Below, in pieces: positions 1-8,674 of a DNA stretch of 64,000 nt; positions within the stretch are counted from its first letter, which is position 1, and the number at the start of each line of letters is the position of its first letter. The DNA is taken from the NCBI RefSeq assembly GCF_042408735.1, contig NZ_JBHOQV010000156.1, forward strand, positions 62,001 to 126,000, written 5' to 3'. A program made the position numbers and the translations under genes. Source of the stretch: Thermogemmatispora sp042408735 (lineage in GTDB: Bacteria; Chloroflexota; Ktedonobacteria; Ktedonobacterales; Ktedonobacteraceae). The notes beneath the pieces were generated by a model. That model did not search any database. It worked only from the letters and a program-made list of their open reading frames with translations, and was not told the DNA's origin.

Positions 1-149
1 TCAAGCCTTCCGGGACTTTTTTTTCGCAACAGTTTCGTGACAGGAGGAAGCCAGGAAAGAGGAGGCTCTCAGGAGAGAGGAACCAAAGGGAAGAGGCCAG
101 CTCCGGCGTGGGGAGGAAAAGAGACCGCCCGGGCCAGAAGTGCTGATAA

Positions 150-175
150 GGAGGGGCCCCGACGGGGACCCCTCC
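150..175. terminator. GC-rich hairpin downstream of the mannanase gene
   Basis: An 11-bp stem (GGAGGGG/CCCCTCC, extended by CCCC/GGGG with one bulged A) closes a 3-base loop about 130 bases past the stop of the minus-strand mannanase gene. No T-run follows on either strand, so it is at best a non-canonical terminator. The rest of bases 1-301 shows no gene. Confidence 0.35.
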
Positions 176-301
176 TCACCCTGATTCCAGTACGCTCACT
201 GCGACGGCCGCGGTCGCGAGGGGAAGAGATCTGCTGGTCCTCCCGCCAGGGCCGGCTCGCCAGACCGGCTCAGGTCCGCCGGCCGGCCCCTGCAGGGGAT
301 G

Positions 302-2032
302 TTACTGGAGACTACAGGCTACGCCATTGAGAGTGAAGCTCGTCGGGGGTGAGTTTGTGCCATTCCAGGTACCGTTGAAGCCCGGGGCGCTCCCCAGGGT
401 TGCCCCCGCCGCGATGGTGGCGTTATAGGAAAGATTGGTGATGGTGACGGTGCTGCCCTGCTGGCTGAAACTGCCGTTCCAGCCCTGAGTAATTGTCTGC
501 CCGTTCGGGAAGGTGAACCTGAGCGTCCAGCCATTGATGGCCGTGCTGCCGGTGTTGGTAATAGCGATGCTGGCTCCGAAGCCGCCCGGCCACTGAGCGG
601 TGATCGTATAGCGCACGCGGCAGCTCAGGCCGCTGGCGGGAGTTGGCGTCGGCGTCGGCGTCGAGGTCGGCGTCGGCGTAACCGTCACCGTGGGCTTGGG
701 AGTTGGGCTAGGCGTCGGCGTCGGGCTGGCGGCAGGGGTCGCTGTCGGCGTGACGGTCGCTCCCGGGGTCGGCGTCGTCCCCGTACCAGGGGCACCGCCC
801 GATTTCTGCTGCTGGTGCTGCGAGTGCTGCATGAAGATGGCTAGCTCGGGAGCACCGTGGGTGACGCCGTAGATGCTGTCGGGATTGCGCGCCACGTACA
901 TCCAGAAGTTGTCCCCGTCGGCGTCGTCCTGCTCCAGTGTGCTGTAGAACATGGTCCACCAGCCTGTGCGGTTGCCGACGTCAGAGCGGCTGTTGAACTC
1001 GCCAAGGATAAAGGGCTTGCCCACAACGTTGTGCGAGTCGCTAACCCATTTGTTGATGACTTGCTGGGCCTGGCTCATGCTCAGGTTGGCCCAGCTCTCC
1101 GTCGGGTAAAAGTGGGCGGACGTGAAATCGATATATGGAGATTGATGGATATAGACAAAAGGATTGCCGGAGTTGCCGCCGTAGCCGTAGGCGGTACCCT
1201 GGCCTTCGAGGCCGGTACCCAGCATATGGTTGGGGTCGATGCTCTTGATAAAGGCCCCCATCGTGTCAACCCAGGCTCGCAGGGTGGTGCCGGTGGTGCT
1301 CTCGTCGGGGGTGGCGTTTTCGTAGCGCGGCTCGTTCATCAGCTCCCAGGCAAAGATGGTCGGCTCATCTTTATAGGCGATGCCAGAGTAGTGGTTGACG
1401 TGATTGAGAGCGTAGGAAACGTAATTCTTGTACTGGGTGAAGCAGCCCGGGCACTGCTGCTGGTTGAAGAAGCGCCAGCGATTGGACTGGCCGGTGGGCA
1501 GTCCTTCCCACTGCAGGCGGGTGTCGATGCCACCATACGCCTCCCAGTAGTTTTCAAAAACGGGGATGAGGCGGATGTTGTGGGCTTTGGCCGATTGAAT
1601 GATGTAATCAAATTCATCGAACTCGGCGACATTGTAGACACCCTTGGCCGGTTCGAAGCCGTGCCAGGTCTCGTGGTCAAACATCCAGGTTCGGACGACG
1701 GTGATGCCATCGCTCTGGGCATTGCTGAAGTAGGCGTCGATGGCCGCTTTGTCCATGTACTTGTTTTCGATGTCGTCCTGCGTGCTGCTGCTGCTGCCGT
1801 CGCCAAAGGTGAAGATGTCGTAGCTGTTGGCTCCGGCATAGTAGAAGAGTTGGCCATTGAGGCAGAAGTGGATACCGCAGCGGGTGACGAAGCCGGAGGC
1901 CGCTTGTGCGGCATGACGCGGGCTACTTGCGAGGAGCAGGCTGCTGATGGCCGCCAGGACGGTAATAGCTGCGCAGCTCAGCAGCGAGGGAAGGAGTCGG
2001 CGTACGAGCTTCATGCTCCTGGTGCTCAACAT
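302..2032 (-). CDS. Secreted GH5 endo-beta-1,4-mannanase with C-terminal CBM2
   Basis: Predicted extracellular beta-mannanase of glycoside hydrolase family 5 (GH5_7-like), cleaving internal beta-1,4 links of mannan. Residues 1-45 form a signal peptide (MKLVRR, hydrophobic core, AAQA). The catalytic TIM barrel spans about 48-410, with WELMNEPR carrying the likely acid/base Glu234 and ILGEFN carrying the likely nucleophile Glu345. A Pro/Thr linker (about 415-470), built from GGCGTC-rich tandem codons, leads to a family 2 carbohydrate-binding module (about 472-576) with its paired cysteines and exposed Trp in WPGGF, GWTLRF and QGWNG. The ATG at 2032 follows GAAAGGA at 6-nt spacing; the inner ATG (residue 7) has an SD that sits too close. 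It is divergent from the next gene. The family is clear; mannan rather than another beta-glycan is inferred from motif similarity to plant and fungal GH5_7 enzymes. Confidence 0.9.
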   Translation of the reverse strand: MLSTRSMKLVRRLLPSLLSCAAITVLAAISSLLLASSPRHAAQAASGFVTRCGIHFCLNGQLFYYAGANSYDIFTFGDGSSSSTQDDIENKYMDKAAIDAYFSNAQSDGITVVRTWMFDHETWHGFEPAKGVYNVAEFDEFDYIIQSAKAHNIRLIPVFENYWEAYGGIDTRLQWEGLPTGQSNRWRFFNQQQCPGCFTQYKNYVSYALNHVNHYSGIAYKDEPTIFAWELMNEPRYENATPDESTTGTTLRAWVDTMGAFIKSIDPNHMLGTGLEGQGTAYGYGGNSGNPFVYIHQSPYIDFTSAHFYPTESWANLSMSQAQQVINKWVSDSHNVVGKPFILGEFNSRSDVGNRTGWWTMFYSTLEQDDADGDNFWMYVARNPDSIYGVTHGAPELAIFMQHSQHQQQKSGGAPGTGTTPTPGATVTPTATPAASPTPTPSPTPKPTVTVTPTPTSTPTPTPTPASGLSCRVRYTITAQWPGGFGASIAITNTGSTAINGWTLRFTFPNGQTITQGWNGSFSQQGSTVTITNLSYNATIAAGATLGSAPGFNGTWNGTNSPPTSFTLNGVACSLQ

Positions 2033-2395
2033 GCTGCATCCTTTCTCGGGCAGGTCCCCTATGACATTCCTTGCTAGCTAAGAGCATAGAGCCTGGCGCG
2101 GGGTCCGGCCAGAGCAGGTAGCAGGCATCTGGCAGTCATTGCCTTGACAGTTGGGGAGGGAGGCCTCCTCTGGCCTGATCAGGACTGGCCTGGCTAGCGT
2201 CCTCCTGCGTTGGGATAGATAGGGCTTGACGGAGCCGCCGGCCCTGGCGTTCAATGGAAAGCGAGGCCGTCCTGTCCTGTTCGGCACGCGGATGAGACTG
2301 ATCTTCTCTTTCTTGCTGGTTGAGTCTGCTGCCGGCGGTGTTGGCACGAGCCTTTTTCTCCTCTCTCTGCAGGAAGCGAAAGGAGGCCTTTGGAG

Positions 2396-4729
2396 ATGCT
2401 GCATGAAGCGCCAAGGCGGGCGTCGTCTGTTTTGATTGGGACGGCGCTCCCTCGTCTGGACGGAGAAGCCAAGGTGAGCGGGCGCGCTCGCTATGCAGGG
2501 GATCGTCTGCCAGCGGGACTGCTTCACGCCCGCCTGGTGACCAGTCCCTATGCCCATGCTTCTATTCGCCACATCGATACGTCGGCGGCCCTGGCGCTGA
2601 CGGGAGTGGTGGCCGTTTTTACGGCGGCGGACCTGGGCCTGCGAGCCTCGGACGGTAGCGTCCGCTCGTTAGAGCCGCTGGCGCGCGGCGAGGTTTGCTG
2701 GTGCGGGCATCCTGTGGCTCTGGTCGTAGCGGAGACAGAGGCCCTGGCTGAGGACGGGGCCGCCGCGGTCGAAGTTGACTATGAGCCGCTGCCGGCGGTT
2801 CTTGATCCCGAGGCCGCCTGTCGGCCCGATGCTCCCCGCGCCTGTTTGCAGAGCAACTTTCGGGAGGTAGTGCGGCAGAGCCATACGCTCTTTCTGCCGC
2901 CGGGCGCTTCGCTTGAGGAGGAGGGCCTTTCCCCGAATGCTGCCGCTCTTCCGCCGCTGCGCCAGGGCCAGATCGAGGAGGGTCTACGACAGGCGGAGAT
3001 TGTGGTGGAGGAGCATTATACGACCCTGCCGGTGCATCAGTCGTATTTGGAGCCGCAAACGGTCCTGGCTGTGCCCGATCCCCTCACGCGGCAGTTGACG
3101 ATCTATTCCAGTACGCAGGGACTGCTCAACGCGCGCCGGGCAGTGGCGCTGGCTCTGGGGCTGCCCGAGCGCCAGATTCACGTCGAGCCGGTACCGGTCG
3201 GTGGTGGCTTCGGCGGCAAGGAAGTGTTGCTTGAGCCGCTGGTAGCGGCGGCGGCCATGCAGCTGCGCCGGCCAGTACGCCTGGTATATACGCGCCAGGA
3301 GGAACTACTGGCCGGCAATCCAGCTCCGCAGACGGCGATCACGGTCAAGTTGGGAGCGCGCCGGGACGGGACTCTGACGGCTATCCAGGTGCGCATGATC
3401 CTGGATTCGGGCGCCTATCCCTATGCGCTCGCCGGGCTGAGCGGCTTCCATTTCAGCAACCTCTACCGTTGCCCCCATCTTGATATCCGCTGCTATCTCG
3501 TGCAGACCAACAAGCCTGGCAGCGCCGCTTATCGGGCCCCAACCGGTCCTCAAGCCTATTTTGCTTTGGAGTCGACGGTCGATGAGCTGTGTCGTCGACT
3601 GGGCCTTGATCCTCTCGAGTTCCGTCTGCGCCATGCTCTGCGCGAGGGGGACCCGCGCGTGCCAGGAGGGCGCTGGCCGCGCATCGGCCTCGTGGAGTGT
3701 CTGGAGGCGGTCGGCAACCACCCGCTCTGGCGTGAGCGTCAGAGCGCCCGCAGTGAGTTGCCGGCTGAGTTAAAGGGCTGGAGAGTTGGGATTGGCCTGG
3801 CAGCGGGCGGCTGGCCAGGGGCCACGGAGCCGGCGGCGGCCCTCTGCCGCCTGGAAGATGATGGTACTGTCACGGTGATCGTCGGCAGCGTCGATATGTC
3901 TGGCTCCGATAGTTCCCTGGCCTTGATTGCGGCTGAGGTTTTGGGCCTGCCCGCGCGTGCGGTCACGGTGATCCATGAGGGCAGCGATTCGATGCCCTAC
4001 AGTGGCTTGACGGCGGGCAGCAAGACGACCTACGCCGTTGGCTCGGCTGTCCTGGCAGCCGCTCAGGATGCGCGCGAGCAAATTCTGACGATCGCGGCAG
4101 AGCTGTTGGAGGCGGCCCGCGAGGATCTTGAGTTGCGCGATGGCCGGGTGGTTGTGCGTGGCGTTCCCGACAAGTACGTGACGCTGCCGCAGGTAGCCAT
4201 TCACTCGACCGGCTTTGGTTCTCGCCATGCGCCTGTCTTTGGCCGCGGTCGCTCGGCTAACGCTGTCTCCGGCCCGATGTTCGCCGTGCATCTGGCCAAG
4301 GTCGCTGTCGATCCTGAGACGGGTGAGGTGCGAGTTCTGGACTACGTCGCGGCCCAGGACGTGGGCCGGGCCCTGAACCGCGGAGAGGTAGAGGGTCAGA
4401 TCTATGGCGGCGTGGCACAAGGGATCGGCTGGGCTTTGCTGGAGGGCCTGGCTTATGGTGAGGAGGGCCAGTTGCTGACGGGCACCTTGATGGACTATGC
4501 CCTTCCGCATAGCCAGGATGTGCCTTCGATCACGCCGCTCATTGTCGAGGTGCCCTGCGAGCTAGGTCCCTTTGGGGCCCGTGGGGCAGGTGAGCCGCCG
4601 GTAGTTCCGGTGGCTGCCGCCATCGGAAACGCCCTGCGTGAGGCGCTGGGCGTGCGCCTGACAGAGCTGCCGATGACTCCCGAGCGCATCTTGCGGGCCT
4701 GGCAGCAGGCTGGCGCTGGCGTCTCCTGA
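2396..4729 (+). CDS. Xanthine dehydrogenase family molybdopterin-binding subunit
   Basis: Large catalytic subunit of a molybdenum hydroxylase (xanthine dehydrogenase / aldehyde oxidase / CoxL superfamily). The start at 2396 is chosen because AGGAGG lies 9 nt upstream; the TTG at 2390 is only 3 nt from it. The N-terminal domain begins with RLDGEAKVSGRARYAGD. The cofactor-binding part shows GGGFGGKE (269-276), AYRAPTGPQAYFALE, and near the C terminus GARGAGEPP with the presumed catalytic Glu733. The CO dehydrogenase active-site motif AYRCSF is absent (AYRAPT instead), so it is unlikely to be a true CO dehydrogenase. At 777 residues it has normal length. FAD and 2Fe-2S subunits, which usually lie next to this gene, are missing from both sides, so its partners must be encoded elsewhere. 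The substrate cannot be told from sequence. Confidence 0.88.
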   Translation: MLHEAPRRASSVLIGTALPRLDGEAKVSGRARYAGDRLPAGLLHARLVTSPYAHASIRHIDTSAALALTGVVAVFTAADLGLRASDGSVRSLEPLARGEVCWCGHPVALVVAETEALAEDGAAAVEVDYEPLPAVLDPEAACRPDAPRACLQSNFREVVRQSHTLFLPPGASLEEEGLSPNAAALPPLRQGQIEEGLRQAEIVVEEHYTTLPVHQSYLEPQTVLAVPDPLTRQLTIYSSTQGLLNARRAVALALGLPERQIHVEPVPVGGGFGGKEVLLEPLVAAAAMQLRRPVRLVYTRQEELLAGNPAPQTAITVKLGARRDGTLTAIQVRMILDSGAYPYALAGLSGFHFSNLYRCPHLDIRCYLVQTNKPGSAAYRAPTGPQAYFALESTVDELCRRLGLDPLEFRLRHALREGDPRVPGGRWPRIGLVECLEAVGNHPLWRERQSARSELPAELKGWRVGIGLAAGGWPGATEPAAALCRLEDDGTVTVIVGSVDMSGSDSSLALIAAEVLGLPARAVTVIHEGSDSMPYSGLTAGSKTTYAVGSAVLAAAQDAREQILTIAAELLEAAREDLELRDGRVVVRGVPDKYVTLPQVAIHSTGFGSRHAPVFGRGRSANAVSGPMFAVHLAKVAVDPETGEVRVLDYVAAQDVGRALNRGEVEGQIYGGVAQGIGWALLEGLAYGEEGQLLTGTLMDYALPHSQDVPSITPLIVEVPCELGPFGARGAGEPPVVPVAAAIGNALREALGVRLTELPMTPERILRAWQQAGAGVS

Positions 4730-4893
4730 CGTGCACTGAGCTGCTCGCCGCCGCGGGCCATCCACTGCGCTGAGCGATTCTCTGTGGCGCCCAGCGCGCA
4801 CAGCCTTCATGGCTGCCGGGGACCTGGCCTATTCCTGGTCTGCCTGTGGCCGCCTCTCCCGCCTGGTAGCCCAGAGAGGACGATGACCTAGAG

Positions 4894-4963
4894 AAGGGCA
4901 AACGGGCCGTGAAAGGGGGAGCCATGCTCTCCGCTCTCTTCTGCTCACGGCCCATTTGTCCTT
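4894..4963. terminator. Long-stem bidirectional terminator candidate
   Basis: Inverted repeat with arms at about 4894-4912 and 4945-4963: 19 positions with one mismatch and one wobble, AAGGGCAAACGGGCCGTGA against its partner, around a 32-base loop. It sits between two convergent genes (plus-strand hydroxylase ending at 4729, minus-strand DUF929 gene ending at 5056). TTCCTTA follows on the plus strand. The rest of 4730-5055 holds no gene. Confidence 0.55.
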
Positions 4964-5055
4964 CCTTATGATGCGTAGGCAAAGCGATAGCGGTCTTGTC
5001 CAGTTGTTCTCTGACGGTCCTCTCCTCTGGCAGCCTGCAAGATCGCCGATCTGGC

Positions 5056-6135
5056 CTAGGGCCGGCGAAGGCGAAGGAAAGGCCGGAAGGCGATCATCCC
5101 CAGTGCCGTCGTCAGGAGGTCAGACGGCAGGCTGGCGGATGGCGTGGGTGTAGGGGCATAGGGCGAGCGCGGCAGTTGCTTCTCGATGAATTGGATATAG
5201 GAAGCTTTGCAGACGCTGGCCGGCTGATCCCCTGTCGCTACGCAGATAGCGGCGGTCAAGTAGTTAGCAACCCCGAGGATGTTCCTGGCCACGGGGGTAT
5301 TGGGATCGGTCAGTTGGAGGGCGATGTCGCGCTGGGAGAGCCCGGTGAGAATACTGGGATCAAAGCTCTGGCCCCGCACAAGGTAGAGATTGGCAATATC
5401 GAGGAAGGGGATGCTGCCGTCGGGATTGAGCGAGGCGATGATTTGCTGCTGTTCCACGTTTGGCCCTTCCAGGGGATGGCCTTCGCGATCTTCCAGCTCA
5501 ACTGGCGCGAAGTCCAGGTAGGCGCTCTGGTAGGCACTGCCATGAAAGGTAAAGGTGGCGGTGTTGGGGTAGGCATCCGTGTCGGAAGAGGTGGTCTCAG
5601 GCAGCTTGCTAAAGGTGCCAAAGCGGCTCAGGGCTACGACAACAGGCCAGCGCTCGGCAGCGCAGTAAGGGCAGAACTCAGCCCCCCAGTAGAAGAACTC
5701 GGGTTTGCCGCTGGGGCCGCGCAGCATCGGACGATCGGCGATGACGCGCAGGGGGCTTGACAGGTTACCGGTGCCCACTTTGGAGAGCTGACTGTTGCTG
5801 ATCAGGGCCAGGTCGTTCATGACTTGCGGGTCGGTGGCCGAGCGACTGCTGCTTGTGGGACCGCTGGCACTCTGGTGGCCGAGAAAGAAGAAGAGACCAA
5901 CGAGCGCTCCGATGAGGATCAGGGTCGCCCCTACCAGCCACCAGCGATAGAGGCGCCAGGCCGAGTTTGTCCGCCGTCGGCCTGTTCGTTGTAGCTGTCT
6001 GCCTGGTTTGGGCGCTCTGGCTTCAGCTTGCGATTGCTTGCCGGCAGAGCTGGTGAGGGCCTGAGACTTGCGTCCCTGTGCGCGGAGCTGGGAGGTGGCA
6101 GGACTGGCTTGCTTCTTCGATGCAGATGAAGACAT
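5056..6135 (-). CDS. DUF929 family membrane-anchored thioredoxin-like protein
   Basis: The start is set at 6135 (MSSSASKK) with GGGAAGAG upstream; the reading frame extends further but lacks support. The first ~80 residues are basic and Ser/Ala/Gln-rich, followed by one transmembrane helix (LVGATLILIGALVGLFFFLG), so most of the protein faces outside. The following domain matches DUF929 as I know it: KPEFFYWGAEFCPYCAAERW with a thioredoxin-type CPYC pair (Cys155, Cys158), then a conserved block around GSIPFLDIANLY. The C terminus is Pro/Thr-rich with a short hydrophobic stretch and RLRRP. The domain is a plausible extracytoplasmic thiol-disulfide oxidoreductase, but the family's function is not established. 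It stands alone between convergent and co-oriented neighbours. Confidence 0.75.
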   Translation of the reverse strand: MSSSASKKQASPATSQLRAQGRKSQALTSSAGKQSQAEARAPKPGRQLQRTGRRRTNSAWRLYRWWLVGATLILIGALVGLFFFLGHQSASGPTSSSRSATDPQVMNDLALISNSQLSKVGTGNLSSPLRVIADRPMLRGPSGKPEFFYWGAEFCPYCAAERWPVVVALSRFGTFSKLPETTSSDTDAYPNTATFTFHGSAYQSAYLDFAPVELEDREGHPLEGPNVEQQQIIASLNPDGSIPFLDIANLYLVRGQSFDPSILTGLSQRDIALQLTDPNTPVARNILGVANYLTAAICVATGDQPASVCKASYIQFIEKQLPRSPYAPTPTPSASLPSDLLTTALGMIAFRPFLRLRRP

Positions 6136-6355
6136 GGTTCTCTCTTCCCTGAATGCAGATTGTAGACTGTCCGTCCCTGAACAAGGCTCGCTTTCGCCTG
6201 AACGCTTGAGGCCAGCGAGATGACAGGCGATACTCACATTATAGCATGCCCGCGGACGGAGCCGCACGCTCCGCCCGCCCCTGTCAGGAAGCCAGTCGCC
6301 TGTCTCTCGCTGCGCTTACGCGCTCTTTCTGCCCCCCTCCGCCCTGGCCCAGCCG

Positions 6356-7486
6356 TCAGGGCGTCTCTCCTGGGGGGTTGCCGGGAGCGGCCTCCCTGCT
6401 CTGCTGGCCCTGATCGGGTCCCTCCTGCCATTGCCACCAGGGCGTGGCACAGCGGCGCAGGACGCGAGCGATATCCTGGATCGCCGCCACGCCGTCCCTG
6501 CATAGCCAGCGTTCCAGGGCGGCAGCGCCCTCTCTGGCATAGATGGCAACGCCCTCCTGCCAGATGGCGCGGCCGCAGACCACGCCGCAGAAGGGGACGC
6601 CGGCCTCGGCAGTCAGCTCCAACAGCTCGCAGACGGTGGCGGCGCGGTAGCCAGCGCTCAGATAGACGAGAGGCTTCGAGGAGGCCATCCCGACCAGGCG
6701 GAGCTGCTCAATGGCCTCCTCGCGCGAGTAGACACGAGCCTGCAGCTCGCAGGAGCGCAGGCCAGCTACGCAGGTCGGGACGATGGGCCACTCCACTTTC
6801 AGAACATCGACACCGTAGCGTGCCTGCCCGAACTCCGCCACCGTGCGGGCCAGGTAGGTCGGCTTGAGATAGGCAAAATCCAGGCCGCTCGTCTCAGCGG
6901 GGAATTCGTCGCTGGCATAGACCAGGGGCTCCAGAAAGAAGGGGACTCCCAGAGCCTGGCACTCGGCCCCTACGCGCTCGACATAGGCTTGCTTGACGCT
7001 ATTGATTTCTGGGCTATCAAAGGGGTTGTAGTACAGCAGGACCTTCACAGCCTGGGCACCAGCCTCTACCAGCCGTCGCACGCTATAGTTCGGGATCAGC
7101 TCGGGCGGTTGATCGCGTCCATTGGGACCATACCCCGAGCGCTCGTAAGCGAGCATCACGCCCGTGCCGGGGTGGCGCGCGCTCAGAGCCTCCAGGCCAT
7201 ACTCGGGATCGAGCAGTACAGCGCTGGCGTAGGGAGAGAGGATCTGCGTGACCAGGCGCTTGAAGGTACGCAGATCGGTAGCATCGACTTCCCTCCGTCG
7301 GGAAGGGCGGGCGGCGGCCAGCGCCTGTGCCAGGTTCGTTCGATGGTCAATAGCCAGGGCCGTGATGATGCCATGCTCATCGGCGCAGGCCCGGAGCCTG
7401 CTCGCCTTCATCTGCCTGGCACTGGGACTTACGCCTTCTCTACCACAGACTGTCATCTCTCCTCCTTCGGCAGAAAACCTCTCCAT
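6356..7486 (-). CDS. LacD-like class I aldolase of the inositol cluster
   Basis: TIM-barrel aldolase of the tagatose-1,6-bisphosphate aldolase (LacD) family. Hallmarks are EHGIITALAIDHRTNL at the start of the barrel, LLDPEYG, AVKVLLYYNP, FLEPLVY, DVLKVEWP and a C-terminal YLSAGY. Lysines in the VKVLLYY and LKVEWP strands are the likely Schiff-base region. Last gene of the inositol cluster, 40 bp after iolG. There it probably splits 2-deoxy-5-keto-gluconate 6-phosphate into dihydroxyacetone phosphate and malonate semialdehyde, the step done by class II IolJ in Bacillus; that is inference from context. Two starts are possible: 7486 (GAGGTG 8 nt upstream) and 7456 (GGAGG 4 nt upstream); the homologous region begins near residue 26 either way. 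Confidence 0.8.
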   Translation of the reverse strand: MERFSAEGGEMTVCGREGVSPSARQMKASRLRACADEHGIITALAIDHRTNLAQALAAARPSRRREVDATDLRTFKRLVTQILSPYASAVLLDPEYGLEALSARHPGTGVMLAYERSGYGPNGRDQPPELIPNYSVRRLVEAGAQAVKVLLYYNPFDSPEINSVKQAYVERVGAECQALGVPFFLEPLVYASDEFPAETSGLDFAYLKPTYLARTVAEFGQARYGVDVLKVEWPIVPTCVAGLRSCELQARVYSREEAIEQLRLVGMASSKPLVYLSAGYRAATVCELLELTAEAGVPFCGVVCGRAIWQEGVAIYAREGAAALERWLCRDGVAAIQDIARVLRRCATPWWQWQEGPDQGQQSREAAPGNPPGETP

Positions 7487-7526
7487 CTTGTTGCCACCTC
7501 ACCTTGTCCGCCGCCTGCGCTCTTCT

Positions 7527-8552
7527 TCACATCCAGGCCACCTCTCGCAGGGGAACCGGACGATGCTCCAGCAAAGAGCGCTGGGCCGCCAGGGCGATTG
7601 CCACCGAGATGCGGCCATCGTGCCCGCTGACGGGCACAGGCCGATTGTCAAGCACCGCCTCGACGAACGCCTGCAGTTCGGCGGCAAAGCTCTCGCCATA
7701 GCGCTCCATAAAGAAGGGCAGGGGCAGATCGCGCCGCACCCCGTGGCGGTCGCTGATCAAGGCCGTATTAGGATAGACGTTGTCGACAGCGATGCTCCCC
7801 TCGCTGCCGAGCAGTTCGACGCGCTGGTCATAGCCATAGCTTGCCCGGCGACTGTTGCTGATCGTAGCGATTGTCCCATTGACGAAGCGCAGGGTAACGG
7901 CGGCGTGGGCCACGTCTCCGACCATAGCTATTTCTGGCTCGTTCAGGCTGTGGGCCAGGGCAAAGACCTCTTCGACCTCGCTGGCCAGTAGGAAGCGAGC
8001 CATATCGAAATCGTGGATTGTCATATCGAGAAACAGCCCGCCTGAGACACGCAGATAGTCAACAGGCGGGGGAGCAGGATCGCGGCTAGTGATGTGGAGC
8101 ATCAAGGGCAGACCGATCTCTCCCTGCTCGACAGCCTGCCTGACACGGCGAAAGTTCGCGTCGAAGCGGCGATTGAAGCCTATCTGTAGTTTGACTCCCG
8201 CCCGCTCGACAGCGGCCAGGGCCTGATCGATGGCCTGCAGGTCCAGTGCCAGCGGCTTCTCACAAAAAACGTGCTTGCCAGCGTGGGCGGCCTCCTCAAT
8301 CAGCCGGGCGTGGGTACTCGTCGGCGAGCAGACGAGGACCGCCTCGACCTGGGGGTCTGCGAGGACCTCCCGGTAGTCCGGGCAGTAGCGCGCTATGCCA
8401 TATTCGCGGGCGCAGGACTCAGCGGCCTCAAGGCAGGCATCGGCCACGGCCAGTAGCCGGACGCGGGGAATACGAGTTGTCAGATGGCGAGCATGGAGAC
8501 GTCCGATTCGCCCCGCCCCGATCAAGGCCACCTTTAGTTGTTCAGCGGTCAT
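7527..8552 (-). CDS. iolG: Inositol 2-dehydrogenase
   Basis: GFO/IDH/MocA family NAD-dependent oxidoreductase that oxidises myo-inositol to scyllo-inosose, the first step of inositol catabolism. The Rossmann fold starts with ALIGAGRIGRLHA. The family signature CEKPLALD gives catalytic Lys99, and GGLFLDMTIHDFDMARF gives the catalytic Asp176 and His180. The length of 341 residues is normal. Cytoplasmic. GAGG precedes the ATG. It lies between iolE (122 bp upstream) and the aldolase gene (40 bp downstream) in one orientation. Other inositol or sugar dehydrogenases share this fold; assignment to iolG rests on the neighbours. Confidence 0.85.
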   Translation of the reverse strand: MTAEQLKVALIGAGRIGRLHARHLTTRIPRVRLLAVADACLEAAESCAREYGIARYCPDYREVLADPQVEAVLVCSPTSTHARLIEEAAHAGKHVFCEKPLALDLQAIDQALAAVERAGVKLQIGFNRRFDANFRRVRQAVEQGEIGLPLMLHITSRDPAPPPVDYLRVSGGLFLDMTIHDFDMARFLLASEVEEVFALAHSLNEPEIAMVGDVAHAAVTLRFVNGTIATISNSRRASYGYDQRVELLGSEGSIAVDNVYPNTALISDRHGVRRDLPLPFFMERYGESFAAELQAFVEAVLDNRPVPVSGHDGRISVAIALAAQRSLLEHRPVPLREVAWM

Positions 8553-8674
8553 ATCGTCCTCTTTTTCTTTTCCTTTCCTTATAATGCTGCCTGGGAGGAT
8601 TCAGAAGGCCACAGCCGGGTTCTCTTCCGCCAGCATCTCTTTCCTCTTTGGAGCGGGCCTCTTCGCTGGCGGAG

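Noticed and set aside
37..330. 97-codon plus-strand frame at the window start
   Set aside because: Low-complexity Arg/Gly/Pro product overlapping a hairpin and the end of the mannanase gene.
640..790. Tandem GGCGTC-rich repeat as a microsatellite or mobile element
   Set aside because: It encodes the Pro/Thr linker between the mannanase barrel and the CBM2 module.
857..2077. 406-codon plus-strand reading frame
   Set aside because: It lies fully antisense to the mannanase gene, has repetitive Val/Gly/Asp composition typical of GC-rich shadow frames and no family motif.
3770..4510. 246-codon minus-strand reading frame
   Set aside because: Antisense shadow of the molybdenum hydroxylase gene.
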